Positions 39,748 through 51,840 of a stretch of DNA of 64,000 bases are shown here, piece after piece. The notes below the pieces were generated by a model that made no database searches, was not told the DNA's origin, and saw nothing but the letters and a program-made list of their open reading frames with translations. The DNA is from Lachnospiraceae bacterium (GTDB lineage Bacteria; Bacillota; Clostridia; Lachnospirales; Lachnospiraceae): assembly GCA_021442455.1 (NCBI GenBank), contig JABUSY010000021.1, positions 80,630 to 144,629 of the forward strand. The letters are read 5' to 3'. Numbering within the stretch: the first letter of the stretch is position 1; the number at the start of each line of letters is the position of its first letter. Made by a program: the position numbers and the translations under genes.

Positions 39748-41562
39748 ATGGTAGAAAATACGCTGCTGCGTTTTGTGAAAAAATTAAAGCCATATACGAT
39801 CCTCAAAGGTCTGAGATACATGAAGCATTATGGACTGAAAGATTTTATTATTCGCCTTCAGGAACGGATGGAGCCGGAAGAGATACCTTATGCTCTGTGG
39901 TACATGCAGCATAAAGCATCAGATGAAGCTCTTGACAAACAAAAAAAACATAAATGGATTCAGCCTCCGCTGATCAGCATAGCTGTTCCGGCATATCATA
40001 CGCCGAAGGTTTTTCTGAGGCAGTTGCTAGAAACTTTGATCGAACAGACATATTTCCACTGGGAACTATGTATGGTCAATGCCAGTCCAGAGGACCAGAA
40101 CATGGTGGAAATTTTGGAAAAATACAGTAGAATGGATGAAAGAATTCGATTTCAGAACCTGGAAAAAAATCTGGGAATTTCAGAGAATACCAATGTTGCG
40201 TTTTCAATGGCTAAAGGTTCCTTTATCGGTATTCTGGATCATGACGATCTTCTGTCTCCTGACGCGTTGTATGAGATTGCGCTCAGAATACAGAAAGAAA
40301 AAGCAGATTTTATATATACGGATGAGGATAAAGTGACAGCGAATCTGCGTGAACATTATCAACCGCATTTGAAACCTGATTTCAATCTAGATCTTTTGCG
40401 TTCAAATGATTACATCTGCCATTTTCTCGTGGTGAAAAAGAGCCTGATTGAGAAAGCAGGCGGTTTCCGAAAGGAATTCGACGGTGCACAGGATTATGAT
40501 TTTATTTTCAGATGCAGTGAACTAGCAGAACACATAGTCCATGTACCAAGAATTCTCTATCACTGGAGAACCCATCAGGCTTCTACGGCAGACAATCCGA
40601 ACAGCAAGTTAGACGCTTACGAGGCTGGGAAAAGAGCTATAGAGGGGCATTTGACACGAATGCATACAGAAGGTATTGTTTCTTGTACAAAGGATTACGG
40701 ATTTTATGATGTACATTATCCAGTGAAAGGGACCCCTCTGGTTACGATCATCATACCGAATAAAGATCAAAAAGAAACGTTGACCCAATGTCTTAATTCA
40801 ATCCAGGAAAAATCTACTTATTTAAATTATGAAATCATTATTGTAGAGAATAATAGTGAAAAAAATGAAACTTTTGAGTATTATAAACAGATTGAAAAAA
40901 GGAAAAATATTCGGATTTTGTACTGGGAAAAGGGTTTCAATTTTTCTGCGATCAATAATTTTGCTGCGCAAGAGGCTAAGGGTGAATATTTACTTTTTTT
41001 GAATAATGATATAGAAGTTATAACTCCGAAATGGATTGAAAAACTGCTGGGTAATTGCCAGCGAGAAGAAGTAGGTATTGTTGGGAGTAAGCTTTATTAT
41101 CCGGATCACAGCATACAGCATGCTGGAATTATTATTGGTCTTGGCGGTGTGGCTGGACATGCTTTTCTGAATATGCCGGGCAGTCGCCGCGGCTATTTTC
41201 ATAAGGCTTCCATTCAAATGAATTATAGCGCGGTGAGCGCTGCCTGTATGATAATAAAACAGTCGTTATTTAAACAGTTAGGAGGGTTTGAAGAAAAGCT
41301 TGCTGTTGCTTTTAATGATGTAGATCTATGCTTGAGGACAGTAAAAGCCGGATATCTGGTAGTTTATCATCCTCATGTGGAAATGTTTCACTATGAATCT
41401 AAATCTAGAGGGAAAGAGGACAATAATGAAAAAATTCGTCGCTTTCAGGGAGAAATTGAATTTATGAGGACTCGCTGGGGCAGCCTTTTAAAAAAGGGGG
41501 ATCCTTACTATAATGAAAACCTGACTCTCAGTAAATGGAATTATTCTTTGAGGAGCAGATAA
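39748..41562 (+). CDS. Two-domain GT2 glycosyltransferase
   Basis: 604 aa; two GT-A domains: 'PLISIAVPAYHTPKVFLRQLLETL...GILDHDDLLSPDALYE' and 'PLVTIIIPNKDQKETLTQCLNSI...LFLNNDIEVI'. Confidence 0.88.
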   Translation: MVENTLLRFVKKLKPYTILKGLRYMKHYGLKDFIIRLQERMEPEEIPYALWYMQHKASDEALDKQKKHKWIQPPLISIAVPAYHTPKVFLRQLLETLIEQTYFHWELCMVNASPEDQNMVEILEKYSRMDERIRFQNLEKNLGISENTNVAFSMAKGSFIGILDHDDLLSPDALYEIALRIQKEKADFIYTDEDKVTANLREHYQPHLKPDFNLDLLRSNDYICHFLVVKKSLIEKAGGFRKEFDGAQDYDFIFRCSELAEHIVHVPRILYHWRTHQASTADNPNSKLDAYEAGKRAIEGHLTRMHTEGIVSCTKDYGFYDVHYPVKGTPLVTIIIPNKDQKETLTQCLNSIQEKSTYLNYEIIIVENNSEKNETFEYYKQIEKRKNIRILYWEKGFNFSAINNFAAQEAKGEYLLFLNNDIEVITPKWIEKLLGNCQREEVGIVGSKLYYPDHSIQHAGIIIGLGGVAGHAFLNMPGSRRGYFHKASIQMNYSAVSAACMIIKQSLFKQLGGFEEKLAVAFNDVDLCLRTVKAGYLVVYHPHVEMFHYESKSRGKEDNNEKIRRFQGEIEFMRTRWGSLLKKGDPYYNENLTLSKWNYSLRSR

Positions 41563-41575
41563 GGAGTATATACAG

Positions 41576-42538
41576 ATGGAAAAAGTCTCTGTAATTATAC
41601 CAAATTATAATGGCATGTCATATCTAAAAACATGTTTAAATTCCATAAAAAATCAAACATTTCTTGAATATTCTGTGATATTAGTAGACAACGGATCCTC
41701 GGACGGTAGTGTGAATTTAGTGCGCAACGAATACTCCTGGGTAAAGCTCATCGATTTGCCAAAAAATTATGGGTTTTGTCATGCTGTCAATGAGGGAATC
41801 AGGATTTCAAAGACGCCATATGTGATTTTTCTGAATAATGATACAGAAGTATTTCCAGATTTTGTGGAACAATTGCTAAAGGGCATAGAAGAGCGCCCTA
41901 CAGCTTTCTCTTGTAGCTCAATGATGATTCAAGACCAAGAGCGCAGTAAAGTGGACGATGCTGGTAATTTTTACAATGCGTTTGGTTGGGGGTTTGCCAG
42001 GGGAAAAGGAAAAGATATATCGAAGTATGACAAACCGAGCAGGATATTTGCTGCTTGTGCAGGCGCGGCTATATATCGAAGGGAATATTTAAATCAAATG
42101 GGGTTACTAGATGAGGAGTATTTTGCCTATCTCGAAGATCTTGATTTGGGCTACCAGGCGTGGATAATTGGTTATGAGAACTGGTATCTTCCAAAAGCAA
42201 AGGTGTATCATGTGGGCAGTGGCACAAGCGGATCGCGTTACAATGAATTGAAGATCCGATATTCTGCGAGGAATAGTGTTTATCTAATTCATAAAAATAT
42301 GCCATTGTTTCAAAGGATTTTAAATCTGCCTTTTCTGTTGATTGGTTTTTTTATTAAAATATTGTTTTTTACGGTGAAGGGTTATGGAAAAGAATATATC
42401 TCCGGCATAAAAAATGGTTTTTTTATCAGCTATAAAAAAGAAAATTATGAAAAAAAAGTGAGATTTCGATGGGGAAATTTGGGACATTATTGCAGAATAC
42501 AGATTGCATTGTGGATAAATTTATTCCGAAGGTTTTAA
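41576..42538 (+). CDS. GT2 glycosyltransferase (rhamnosyltransferase-like)
   Basis: 'VSVIIPNYNGMSYLKTCLNSIKNQTFLEYSVILVDNGSSDGSV', 'VIFLNNDTEVFPDFVEQLL', 'LLDEEYFAYLEDLDLGYQAW'. Confidence 0.88.
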   Translation: MEKVSVIIPNYNGMSYLKTCLNSIKNQTFLEYSVILVDNGSSDGSVNLVRNEYSWVKLIDLPKNYGFCHAVNEGIRISKTPYVIFLNNDTEVFPDFVEQLLKGIEERPTAFSCSSMMIQDQERSKVDDAGNFYNAFGWGFARGKGKDISKYDKPSRIFAACAGAAIYRREYLNQMGLLDEEYFAYLEDLDLGYQAWIIGYENWYLPKAKVYHVGSGTSGSRYNELKIRYSARNSVYLIHKNMPLFQRILNLPFLLIGFFIKILFFTVKGYGKEYISGIKNGFFISYKKENYEKKVRFRWGNLGHYCRIQIALWINLFRRF

Positions 42539-42621
42539 TGTTCCTAAGTAATCAGTAATAAGTAACGATATGAATTATGACTCAAAATTCTGGAATAAGA
42601 AAAGGAGACGGGTAATTTACT

Positions 42622-44025
42622 GTGATTAAAGATAATCAAAAGTACTTTAATCAAATGCATGTTGTGATCGATGCCATTGTGCTCATCTTTTCCTATGTGG
42701 TGGCATGGATCTTGAGATATCGAACGAACTTGTTTGGAATTCCGGTCCGATCGCTGGCTTTTAACTCTTATATGATGATGCTGCTATTGATAGTTCCAGG
42801 CTATTTGCTTTTTTATTTTTGGTTTAATTTGTATACGCCGAAGCGTGTGCAGGGGCGGCGCAAGGAGCTAGTTAATTTATTAAAGGCAAACACAGTCGGA
42901 TTGTTGATCATTATTCTCGTGCTTTATATGCTTAAACAAGAACATTTTGCCCGGAGTATGCTGTTCCTTTTTTATGGGCTGAATGTTCTTTTGGAGGTTA
43001 TTGTTCGAAATATTATTCGCTATATTTTAATGGAAATTAGGCGCCGCGGATTTAATCAAAAGCATATTTTGCTGGTGGGATACAGCCGTTCGACAGAAGA
43101 ATACATTGACAGGATTTTGTCATTCCCTGAATGGGGATATACGATCAGAGGAATATTGGACGACCATGCAATAGCCGGAACTAGCTATCAGGGAATCAAG
43201 GTGATGGGCCGGATTGAAAATCTGATGATCATTCTGTCTGCGAATAAACTAGATGAAATCGCAATCACTTTGGGTCTGAATGAATATTACCGTCTAGAAG
43301 AAATTGTTGCGTTGTGTGAGAAGTCAGGAGTGCATACCAAATTTATTCCGGATTATCATAACATTATACCTACGAAACCTTATACGGAAGATTTGATGGG
43401 ACTTCCAGTTATTAATATTCGTCATGTTCCTCTGAGCAATACATTTAATGCTATGATTAAACGGATGATAGATATTGTGGGAGCGCTGTTGTGTATTATT
43501 TTTTTTTCTCCGGTGATGTTGTTGGCTGTGATCGGTATCAAGGTTACTTCGCCAGGACCGTTGATTTATCGGCAAATCCGAGTTGGTATACATAACAGAA
43601 GTTTTGAAATGTATAAATTTCGTTCCATGAAGATTCAGAAGCCTGAGGAAGAGCGAAAAGCCTGGACAGTAAAAAATGATCCAAGGGTTACGAAATTTGG
43701 GAAATTTATGAGAAAAAGAAGCATAGATGAATTGCCACAGTTTTTTAATGTTTTAAAAGGTGACATGAGTCTGGTAGGACCAAGGCCAGAACGACCGTTT
43801 TTCGTAACAAAATTTCGTGAAGAGATTCCAAGATATATGATAAAGCATCAAGTGCGGCCAGGAATAACTGGCTGGGCACAGGTAAATGGATATAGAGGGG
43901 ATACATCTATCAGGAAGCGGATTGACTATGATCTGTATTATATTGAAAACTGCTCTGTGGGATTGGATGTGAAAATATTGTTTTTAACTGTTTTTCGCGG
44001 ATTTTCGAACAAGAATGCATACTGA
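42622..44025 (+). CDS. Undecaprenyl-phosphate sugar phosphotransferase (WcaJ/PHPT family)
   Basis: N-terminal TMs, CoA-binding-like domain, C-terminal 'MIKRMIDIVGALLCIIFFSPVMLLAVIGIKVTSPGPLIYRQIRVG...KFRSMK...RSIDELPQFFNVLKGDMSLVGPRPERP'. Confidence 0.92.
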   Translation: MIKDNQKYFNQMHVVIDAIVLIFSYVVAWILRYRTNLFGIPVRSLAFNSYMMMLLLIVPGYLLFYFWFNLYTPKRVQGRRKELVNLLKANTVGLLIIILVLYMLKQEHFARSMLFLFYGLNVLLEVIVRNIIRYILMEIRRRGFNQKHILLVGYSRSTEEYIDRILSFPEWGYTIRGILDDHAIAGTSYQGIKVMGRIENLMIILSANKLDEIAITLGLNEYYRLEEIVALCEKSGVHTKFIPDYHNIIPTKPYTEDLMGLPVINIRHVPLSNTFNAMIKRMIDIVGALLCIIFFSPVMLLAVIGIKVTSPGPLIYRQIRVGIHNRSFEMYKFRSMKIQKPEEERKAWTVKNDPRVTKFGKFMRKRSIDELPQFFNVLKGDMSLVGPRPERPFFVTKFREEIPRYMIKHQVRPGITGWAQVNGYRGDTSIRKRIDYDLYYIENCSVGLDVKILFLTVFRGFSNKNAY

Positions 44026-44375
44026 CAAAATAACGTTAACGTTAAAGGAATAGATGGAAGAGGAATAGAGAAATTTTCTTGCTATACCTTATTATCATTT
44101 TTCTTTCCAAATTCTTAATACATGCCGTTAGCGACTGTATTAGAAGTCTATCCAGCAAACTAGAGAAGAATATGTTAAAATGATATTAAAAATCGATGAT
44201 AGAGGGGAATGTCAACAGTACACACTAATGCATTGTAGAATCAGGCAGATGCTGTAAAGATAAATTTGTTGCTCTTTTTCGTAAACTATAGTATTATGTA
44301 AGAATAAGTAGGAGAAAATTGTAAATTTTACATATATGTATCTAACATGGAGTATGATAATAGGGGAATATTTGA

Positions 44376-45515
44376 ATGAGAAAACAAAAAAGATATAAAA
44401 GGAAAAAAATTCTGTTTATAGTTGAAATTATCGTATTATTGTTATTATCATTTATGTTAATTGTCTCTCTCTGGGCAGCGCATAAATTTTTACTGGTGAA
44501 TCATCAGGACCTGGATAAAAAACGTCTGTTCACAGCAGATGTCAGTCAGGCAGACGGAATTGAATTAATCGCACTTGCGGGATTGGATACCCGGGCTGAA
44601 TTGCAGGGAAAAAACAGCGATACAATTATTATTGCCTGTATCGATCATAATGAAAAAAACATAAAACTGGTTTCAGTATATCGTGATACCTATTTGAATG
44701 TAGGTCGTGATTATTATGGCAATGAAAATTATTACACAAAGGCCAATGCGGCTTATAACCTGGGTGGAGCAGAGCAATTCCTTTCCATGGTCAATCTTAA
44801 TTTAGATTTGCATATTACTCAATATATAAGCGTAGATTTTTCGGCGATGTGTATGATTGTTGAGTCGCTAGGCGGGTTGGACATCGATATAACTAGGGAA
44901 GAGTTGATTCATATTAATAATTATAATCTTGAGACAGCAAAAACTTGCAATATGACATATGAAAAGATCGAGATTCCGCCGAAAAATGAATTCGATGGGT
45001 CAATGACAAGAACATTTCATTTGAATGGAAGCCAGGTAGTTTCCTATGCAAGGATTCGTTATACAGTTGGTAATGATTTTCGTCGGGCCAGCCGTCAGAG
45101 GTTAGTGTTGTCGAAAATCATGGAAAAAGCGAAGGGAGCTGATCTGACAGTTCTGAATACAATGATGAATCAGGTGTTTCCTTTGGTAACGACTAATTTA
45201 AAGAGTGCAAATATTATTTTTATGTTCCAAAAGCTATTTACATATTCCATGTCGGAAGAAAATCAGGACGGTTTTCCGTTTGCACACATGCCGGATAAGA
45301 AAAATATTACCGGAAGCGATTGCGTGATTCCGGTAACCTTAGAATATAATGTCACACGTCTGCATCAATTTTTGTTCCCAAATGAAGCATATACTCCTTC
45401 AGCGGTCGTACAAGAATATAGCCAGCATATTGTTCGTGACAGTGGTTTGGGAGAAAAAGATATAAATAAGGCGCTGGAAATAGATGATGGTGCGAAGATT
45501 CCAAAATGGGAATAG
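44376..45515 (+). CDS. LytR-CpsA-Psr (LCP) family phosphotransferase
   Basis: N-terminal TM, 'IELIALAGLDTRAELQGKNSDTIIIACIDHNEKNIKLVSVYRDTYLNVG', 'GGLDIDITREEL', 'VVSYARIRYTVGNDFRRASRQRLVL'. Confidence 0.9.
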   Translation: MRKQKRYKRKKILFIVEIIVLLLLSFMLIVSLWAAHKFLLVNHQDLDKKRLFTADVSQADGIELIALAGLDTRAELQGKNSDTIIIACIDHNEKNIKLVSVYRDTYLNVGRDYYGNENYYTKANAAYNLGGAEQFLSMVNLNLDLHITQYISVDFSAMCMIVESLGGLDIDITREELIHINNYNLETAKTCNMTYEKIEIPPKNEFDGSMTRTFHLNGSQVVSYARIRYTVGNDFRRASRQRLVLSKIMEKAKGADLTVLNTMMNQVFPLVTTNLKSANIIFMFQKLFTYSMSEENQDGFPFAHMPDKKNITGSDCVIPVTLEYNVTRLHQFLFPNEAYTPSAVVQEYSQHIVRDSGLGEKDINKALEIDDGAKIPKWE

Positions 45516-45552
45516 ACAATGCAGGAGTAGGAAAAAGAAGAATATAGTTCCT

Positions 45553-46494
45553 ATGATGAACGATAGCAAAACGATAGTTGAAAATGTTATGAAAGAGTGT
45601 ATAGTTGATGTATTAATACCAGTTTATAAACCGGGTCCGGAGTTTACAGAGCTACTCCGGCGCCTGGATAATCAAGTTTATCCTATTCATAAAATATTAA
45701 TTGTTAATACCGATGAAAGTTACTGGAACGCCTTATATGAAAAAGAGTGTCCAGGCTGTGAGGTGATTCACATCTCAAAAGAGCAATTTGACCATGGTGG
45801 AACACGGCATTGGATGGCGGAACGATCTGGTGCAGAAGTCATGGTTTTTATGACCCAGGATGCGTTGCCAGTTGATGATAAATTAATTGGACATCTTGTA
45901 CAAGCATTTGAAAATGATAAAGTAAAAGCAGCTTATGCAAGACAATTAGCGAGACCGGACTGTGAGTTATTAGAAAAATATACAAGATATTTCAATTATC
46001 CTGACAATAGTAGAATTCAAACAAAGGAAGATCTTTCTGTACTAGGAATAAAAACTTTTTTTTGTTCTAATGTATGTGCTGCATATAATCGTGAAACTTA
46101 TATGGAATTGGGAGGTTTTCCATTAAAGACTATCTTTAATGAAGATATGATTTATGCAGGAAAATTAATTAATTTTGAGTATGCAATTGCATATATATCG
46201 GAAGCAAAAGTGATTCATTCCCATAATTATACGAATAGACAGCAGTTTCAGAGAAATTTTGCCTTGGCAGTGTCGCAGGTACAGCATCCGGAGTTGTTTT
46301 CAAAATACCCTTCCGAGCGAGAAGGAATAAAACTGGTTAAAAATATATCAAGCTATATTTGCAGAGAAAAAAAACCATGGCTTATTTTTCCATTACTTTT
46401 CAAAAGTGTTAGCAAGTATGCTGGGTATTTGTTGGGTAAACGATATAGAAAATTACCAAAATGGCTGATTAAAAAAATATTGAATGAATTTTGA
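45553..46494 (+). CDS. GT2 rhamnosyltransferase-like protein
   Basis: 'VDVLIPVYKPGPEFTELLRRLDNQVYPIHKILIVNTDE', 'FDHGGTRHWMAERSGAEVMVFMTQDALP', 'FFCSNVCAAYNRETYMELGGFPLKTIFNEDMIYAGKL'. Start placed at 45553. Confidence 0.85.
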   Translation: MMNDSKTIVENVMKECIVDVLIPVYKPGPEFTELLRRLDNQVYPIHKILIVNTDESYWNALYEKECPGCEVIHISKEQFDHGGTRHWMAERSGAEVMVFMTQDALPVDDKLIGHLVQAFENDKVKAAYARQLARPDCELLEKYTRYFNYPDNSRIQTKEDLSVLGIKTFFCSNVCAAYNRETYMELGGFPLKTIFNEDMIYAGKLINFEYAIAYISEAKVIHSHNYTNRQQFQRNFALAVSQVQHPELFSKYPSEREGIKLVKNISSYICREKKPWLIFPLLFKSVSKYAGYLLGKRYRKLPKWLIKKILNEF

Positions 46495-48110
46495 ATGATG
46501 TGAAATAAATATTTTGGACAGCTGATTAAGAAAAAAATGATTTTGAAAGTGTTATCTCAACGGGGAATGGTAAAGGAAAATTTACAGAATTTTTTTCTTT
46601 GTTTTCAGGATCTTATACAGAATAATTTTTTACTCTTGCTTTGATCATCTTACTAGATTATATTTGGGAACGTTTTTTAAAATGTCGAGAGATTTGAAAT
46701 GAGACTTTAATGGTATTTTGGAGGGTTGTGTGAAATATTGGATTTTAAATTACTATAAATATGATAGAGATAATACATAAAAGAAGCAGTATAAACATTT
46801 TTAAAGAGAGGTTATCTCATAGGAATATTTTATTTGGTTCATGTTTATCGAGATGATATTGTTCTTGAAGCAAATCTTGAAAATTTTTGCGTTATATATG
46901 TATTTTCTAGAAGATTATAGTCGGTTTCATTGATGATCTTGTCATCTAATTGTATCTCAATCAATGAAAGTATATTTAAGTAAATATGAATTAGATCATA
47001 TTAGGAGTTCAAAGATTTTGTATTGACTTGACAAAAAAAGTTTTGTTGGAATATCAATTTGGCATAATAGTTGATGTAATTTTGGGGTATGTCGGCAGAG
47101 AATTGATACATCAACCTTTTGGCTGATACATTACAGATACATTGTGTTTTTCAGGGGATCGTAACATGGCAATAGATTTTGCTAAATGTGTGAAATTAGT
47201 TAATGAAAATTTTATATCTTTAAATCACTGATTGAATTTTGAAGAAGATAGTGTACACTTTTCGCTTGTTTTGAATTTTGCCCACTGTAAGATCAAGAGG
47301 TCATGTGATAAAGGTATGTAGGAGGAGTTTCAAGAGGAATAGAAGCAGTTGATGCTTATCAGAAGATAGAAGATGCTTAAAAATCAGGGATTTTTATGAG
47401 TTTGATGATCTGATCCAGATAAGAATTAGATGCTTCCTAAAATCTTTGAGAAGCACATCATTATCAATAAGTGAAAATTTTTAATTAGAAATGCTTCCAA
47501 TGAGTATCAGAACAACAAGATGAGGATATGACTATAGAAGTTATTTAAAAACAGATGAAGAAATTGATACAGTCTGGGAAATACTTTTTTTACCATATGT
47601 AATAAATTGCATTGCAGTCATCAGAATGTTTTTGAAAATATCATAAAATATTTATAGGCTTGTTTTCTGAATCACTTTTGAAGGTTTCAATGTTTAGAAA
47701 AGTGTAATTATTATTGAAGTCGAAGTGATTAAAGAAGAGAATTTTTGGATATTAATCGGAAGAAGGACGTCAAAATTGTAGTGCTTACTGATCATATTTA
47801 TGAAACGGCTGAAGAAAGGGGAATGATGTAGGACCAAATCTATGTATTCATATCTGTTTTGAAGTAATGGTTTTATACACAATAATTCCATTTTAGTTTT
47901 CTGAAAATATGATACGGAAAGGACTGAAAGATTTTTCCATAACGGAAATAATTAACGTATGTTCAAGAAAATGATGTCGCTGGCAAATAAAGTGGAGAAT
48001 TATTTTCAGAAAAGCATCTGAATATTCGGGTGAAATATGGGGATCAGTTCTATGATTTTATTTGACTCTAAGACAATTTTGATAGAATGCATATAATAGG
48101 AGGGATTAAA

Positions 48111-48953
48111 ATGAAAATTCTGGTTACGGGAGTTGAAGGACAGCTTGGTTTTCATGTTGTAGAAGAACTTCAAAAACGTGGATATCAGGTGTTGGGTGTA
48201 GATATAAACGAGATGGACATCACTGATGCTTTACAAGTGCGTAAGGTAATTGAAAAGGCAAATGTGGAGGCTGTGATTCATTGTGCAGCATATACAGCGG
48301 TTGATGCGGCAGAAGATAATATTGAAATTTGCAAAAGAGTAAATGTCGGTGGAACAAAAAATATTGCACAGCTTTGTGGAAAATTGAGTTTGAAAATGAT
48401 TTATATCAGTACGGATTATGTTTTTTCGGGAGAAGGTGAGCGTCCTTGGAGATCCGACGATACGGCTGCTCCCTTGAATATCTATGGGAAAACAAAATAC
48501 GACGGAGAATTGGAAGTTCTGAAGTATGTTAATAAATATTTTATTGTAAGAACCTCTTGGGTGTTTGGAGAAAATGGGCATAATTTTATTAATACAATGT
48601 TGCGGATGGGTAGAGAAAAAGACCAAGTTAAAGTTGTAGCGGATCAGGTGGGTTCTCCTACCTATACAATGGATTTGGCAGTTCTTCTGGTAGATTTTAT
48701 AGGAACTGAGAAGTATGGTACATACCATGCAACAAATGAAGGATATTGTAGTTGGTATGAATTTAGCCAGGAATTATTTAGGCAGAAAGGAATGAAAGTG
48801 GAAGTTATTCCTTTGACTAGTGAAGAATTCCAGGCGAAAGCAAAAAGGCCTCATAACAGTCGTCTGGATAAGAGAAAATTAATTGAAAATGGGTTTAAAA
48901 GTTTGCCTTCCTGGCAGACAGCATTGAAACGTTATCTGAAAAATAAATTATAA
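48111..48953 (+). CDS. rfbD: dTDP-4-dehydrorhamnose reductase
   Basis: 'MKILVTGVEGQLGFHVVEELQKRGYQVLGVD', 'YISTDYVFSGEGERPWRSDDTAAPLNIYGKTKYDGE'. GGAGGG RBS. Confidence 0.95.
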   Translation: MKILVTGVEGQLGFHVVEELQKRGYQVLGVDINEMDITDALQVRKVIEKANVEAVIHCAAYTAVDAAEDNIEICKRVNVGGTKNIAQLCGKLSLKMIYISTDYVFSGEGERPWRSDDTAAPLNIYGKTKYDGELEVLKYVNKYFIVRTSWVFGENGHNFINTMLRMGREKDQVKVVADQVGSPTYTMDLAVLLVDFIGTEKYGTYHATNEGYCSWYEFSQELFRQKGMKVEVIPLTSEEFQAKAKRPHNSRLDKRKLIENGFKSLPSWQTALKRYLKNKL

Positions 48954-49806
48954 GTAGTGATATTCAATGGATATATGCATGTGTAACAAAGCAATACAAA
49001 GTTGGAATGCAAAACAATTATTTTTGATTTTTCTACTGTTTTATTTTTATAATGCAAGCAAGGTATTATAGTATAAAGACAGAGATATAATATAACTTCT
49101 ATAAATAGCGATTGCATTTTCAGGTGAACATCTTACTATGGCAGTGTATTTTGTAATAATGTCAAAGAAAATTATCCATGAAAATATATACTACCGTTTA
49201 TATTAATTCAACAGTTGATGTTGTGAAAATCGAAAAAAGATATCATCTTAGTTACTCTGAGAGTAGAAATTGAAAGAGGGGGGGACCTTGAATTCAGAGG
49301 CCATTTGTTTGCTAATGTGTTGAGGATTGTAAATCAATATGGCTATGAAACAATTAATACAGAAATCGTGCATAAATCTAGAATATTGATGAAAAAGATA
49401 CAAAACATTAATATGGATAGGATAAAAGGAATGTTTAAATAGAAAAAAGGAAAAAAACATAGAAAAAAGTATAAGTTGAAACGGAAGAAAAAACTGTAAT
49501 TTATAAACAATAATATCTTATGATTACGAAATGGAGCAATGTTCAGTGTGATTATGATAGATCAAAGAAATATTTTAGAAGAGTTTCAGGTAGTTTAAAT
49601 ATTTGTTTGCTGAGAAGACGCTTAGAGTGTGATTTGTGATATTGTAGGGGAATAGCTGTATATACTATAATACATGCTTATGGAATTACGGTTGCGTTGT
49701 TTTTAGAATAATGCTATAATGAGAATGAAAGTAAATTAATAAAGTTATTTATTTCATGTAAAAAAAATTTGGTTGAATTATTTGATTATGGAGGGATCTA
49801 TCAATA

Positions 49807-50889
49807 ATGAAAACGTATCTAGTAACGGGGGGAGCTGGTTTTATTGGTTCAAACTATATTCATTACCTGTTTAAAAAATATGATGATTCAATCAAAATTA
49901 TTAATGTGGATAAGCTAACCTATGCAGGGAACTTGGAAAATCTTAAAAGTATAGAAAATAGAGAAAATTACAAATTTATAAGAGCCGATATCTGTGATCA
50001 TGAAGTAATTAATAAAATATTTGAACTAAATGAAATCCAGAGAGTGGTACATTTTGCAGCAGAAAGCCATGTGGATAGGAGTATTAAAAATCCAGAGATT
50101 TTTATACAAACCAATGTACTGGGTACATTGGTGATGTTAGAGGCTGCAAAAGCTGCCTGGAAACTTTCAGATGGGACTTTTAAAGCAGATCATAAGTTCT
50201 TACATGTATCTACGGATGAAGTATATGGTTCTTTGGAAGAAAATGCAGCATATTTTTATGAGACTACTCCGTATGCGCCGCACAATCCGTATTCAGCTAG
50301 CAAGGCTTCTTCTAATATGTTGGTTAAGTCATATATGGATACTTATCAGTTTCCAGCTAATATTACCAACTGTAGTAATAATTATGGCCCTTATCAATTC
50401 CCTGAGAAGTTAATTCCTTTGATTATTAATAATGCACTCCAAGGAAAACAGCTTCCGGTGTATGGAGATGGGGAAAATATACGTGATTGGCTATATGTGA
50501 GAGATCATTGTAAGGCTATAGATATGGTTCAGGAAAAGGGGGATCTTTTTGAAATCTATAATATTGGAGGACATAACGAAAAACAGAATATTCAGATTAT
50601 TCATATTATTATTAAAATTTTACGAGAAATAATGCAGGATCAGGATCCGAGGAAAAAGAATATAGATGAAAATTTGATTACTTATGTGACAGATCGAAAA
50701 AGTCATGATAGACGATATGCGATTTCGCCTGACAAGATTAAGGCAGAAGTGGGCTGGTATCCAGAAACAATATTTGAACAAGGGATCAAAAAGACAATTG
50801 TTTGGTTTTTGGAACATGAGGATTGGCTGAAGAATGTCACCAGTGGTGAATATCAGCGTTATTATGAAGAGATGTACAGTGCCAGATAA
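49807..50889 (+). CDS. rfbB: dTDP-glucose 4,6-dehydratase
   Basis: '[21 protein letters not shown]', 'STDEVYGSL', '[12 protein letters not shown]', '[19 protein letters not shown]', '[14 protein letters not shown]'. Confidence 0.96.
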   Translation: MKTYLVTGGAGFIGSNYIHYLFKKYDDSIKIINVDKLTYAGNLENLKSIENRENYKFIRADICDHEVINKIFELNEIQRVVHFAAESHVDRSIKNPEIFIQTNVLGTLVMLEAAKAAWKLSDGTFKADHKFLHVSTDEVYGSLEENAAYFYETTPYAPHNPYSASKASSNMLVKSYMDTYQFPANITNCSNNYGPYQFPEKLIPLIINNALQGKQLPVYGDGENIRDWLYVRDHCKAIDMVQEKGDLFEIYNIGGHNEKQNIQIIHIIIKILREIMQDQDPRKKNIDENLITYVTDRKSHDRRYAISPDKIKAEVGWYPETIFEQGIKKTIVWFLEHEDWLKNVTSGEYQRYYEEMYSAR

Positions 50890-50942
50890 TTAAAAATCAA
50901 CACTTTTTTGTATATTTTTATCATGAAAGGAATAACAGAAAA

Positions 50943-51812
50943 ATGAAAGGTATCATTTTATCCGGTGGTTTAGGTACTCGTTTGCATCCATTGACCAAGG
51001 CTGTTTCGAAACAACTTATGCCGGTATATGACAAGCCGATGATCTATTATCCACTCTCTACATTAATGTTGGCTGGAATTCGGGAGATTTTGATTATTTC
51101 AACACCGAAAGATTTACCGGTATTTCAAGAGCTCTTAGGGACTGGAGAAGAATTAGGCTTGTCTTTTTCATATGAAATTCAAAAAGAGCCGCGTGGTTTG
51201 GCCGATGCTTTTATAGTCGGAAAAAAATTTATTGGAAATGATCCAGTGGCACTCGTACTTGGCGATAATATTTTTTATGGTCAAAGTTTTTCTAAAGTTT
51301 TATGTGTGGCGGCAGGACGCAAAGAAGGAGCAACGATCTTTGGATATTATGTAAGAGATCCTCGAAGATATGGTGTGGTCGAGTTTGATGAAAATGGAAA
51401 GGCACTTTCTATAGAGGAAAAGCCTGAACATCCAAAATCAAATTATGCTGTACCTGGATTGTATTTTTATAATAATCAAGTGGTAGAGATTGCTGAAAAT
51501 ATAAAACCTTCTGCTCGTGGGGAGATAGAAATTACCAGCGTCAATAATGAATATTTGCGCAAAGGGATTTTACATGTTGAGATTTTAGGAAGAGGATTTG
51601 CATGGTTGGATACTGGTAATCATGACTCTCTTTTGGATGCAGCAGATTTTGTAGCGGCTTTTCAGAAACGCCAGGGGCTTTACATTTCCTGTATTGAGGA
51701 AATAGCTTATAAAAGTGGGTTTATAACTAAAAAGCAGTTGATAAAACTAGCACAGCCTTTATTAAAAACTGCGTATGGACAATATTTATTGGAAGTTGCA
51801 GAGGGACTGTAA
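50943..51812 (+). CDS. rfbA: Glucose-1-phosphate thymidylyltransferase
   Basis: '[57 protein letters not shown]', '[15 protein letters not shown]', '[17 protein letters not shown]'. Confidence 0.97.
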   Translation: MKGIILSGGLGTRLHPLTKAVSKQLMPVYDKPMIYYPLSTLMLAGIREILIISTPKDLPVFQELLGTGEELGLSFSYEIQKEPRGLADAFIVGKKFIGNDPVALVLGDNIFYGQSFSKVLCVAAGRKEGATIFGYYVRDPRRYGVVEFDENGKALSIEEKPEHPKSNYAVPGLYFYNNQVVEIAENIKPSARGEIEITSVNNEYLRKGILHVEILGRGFAWLDTGNHDSLLDAADFVAAFQKRQGLYISCIEEIAYKSGFITKKQLIKLAQPLLKTAYGQYLLEVAEGL

Positions 51813-51840
51813 ATATCGAATGTAATAAGGATAGAAAAAT

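Noticed and set aside
46500-48080. Possible gene between the rhamnosyltransferase and rfbD
   Set aside because: Only short frames; fragments such as 'DINRKKDVKIVVLTDHIYETAEERGMM' suggest a relic but I cannot name the family.
48231-48728. 165-aa minus-strand ORF opposite rfbD
   Set aside because: Shadow ORF of a conserved gene; no recognisable motif.
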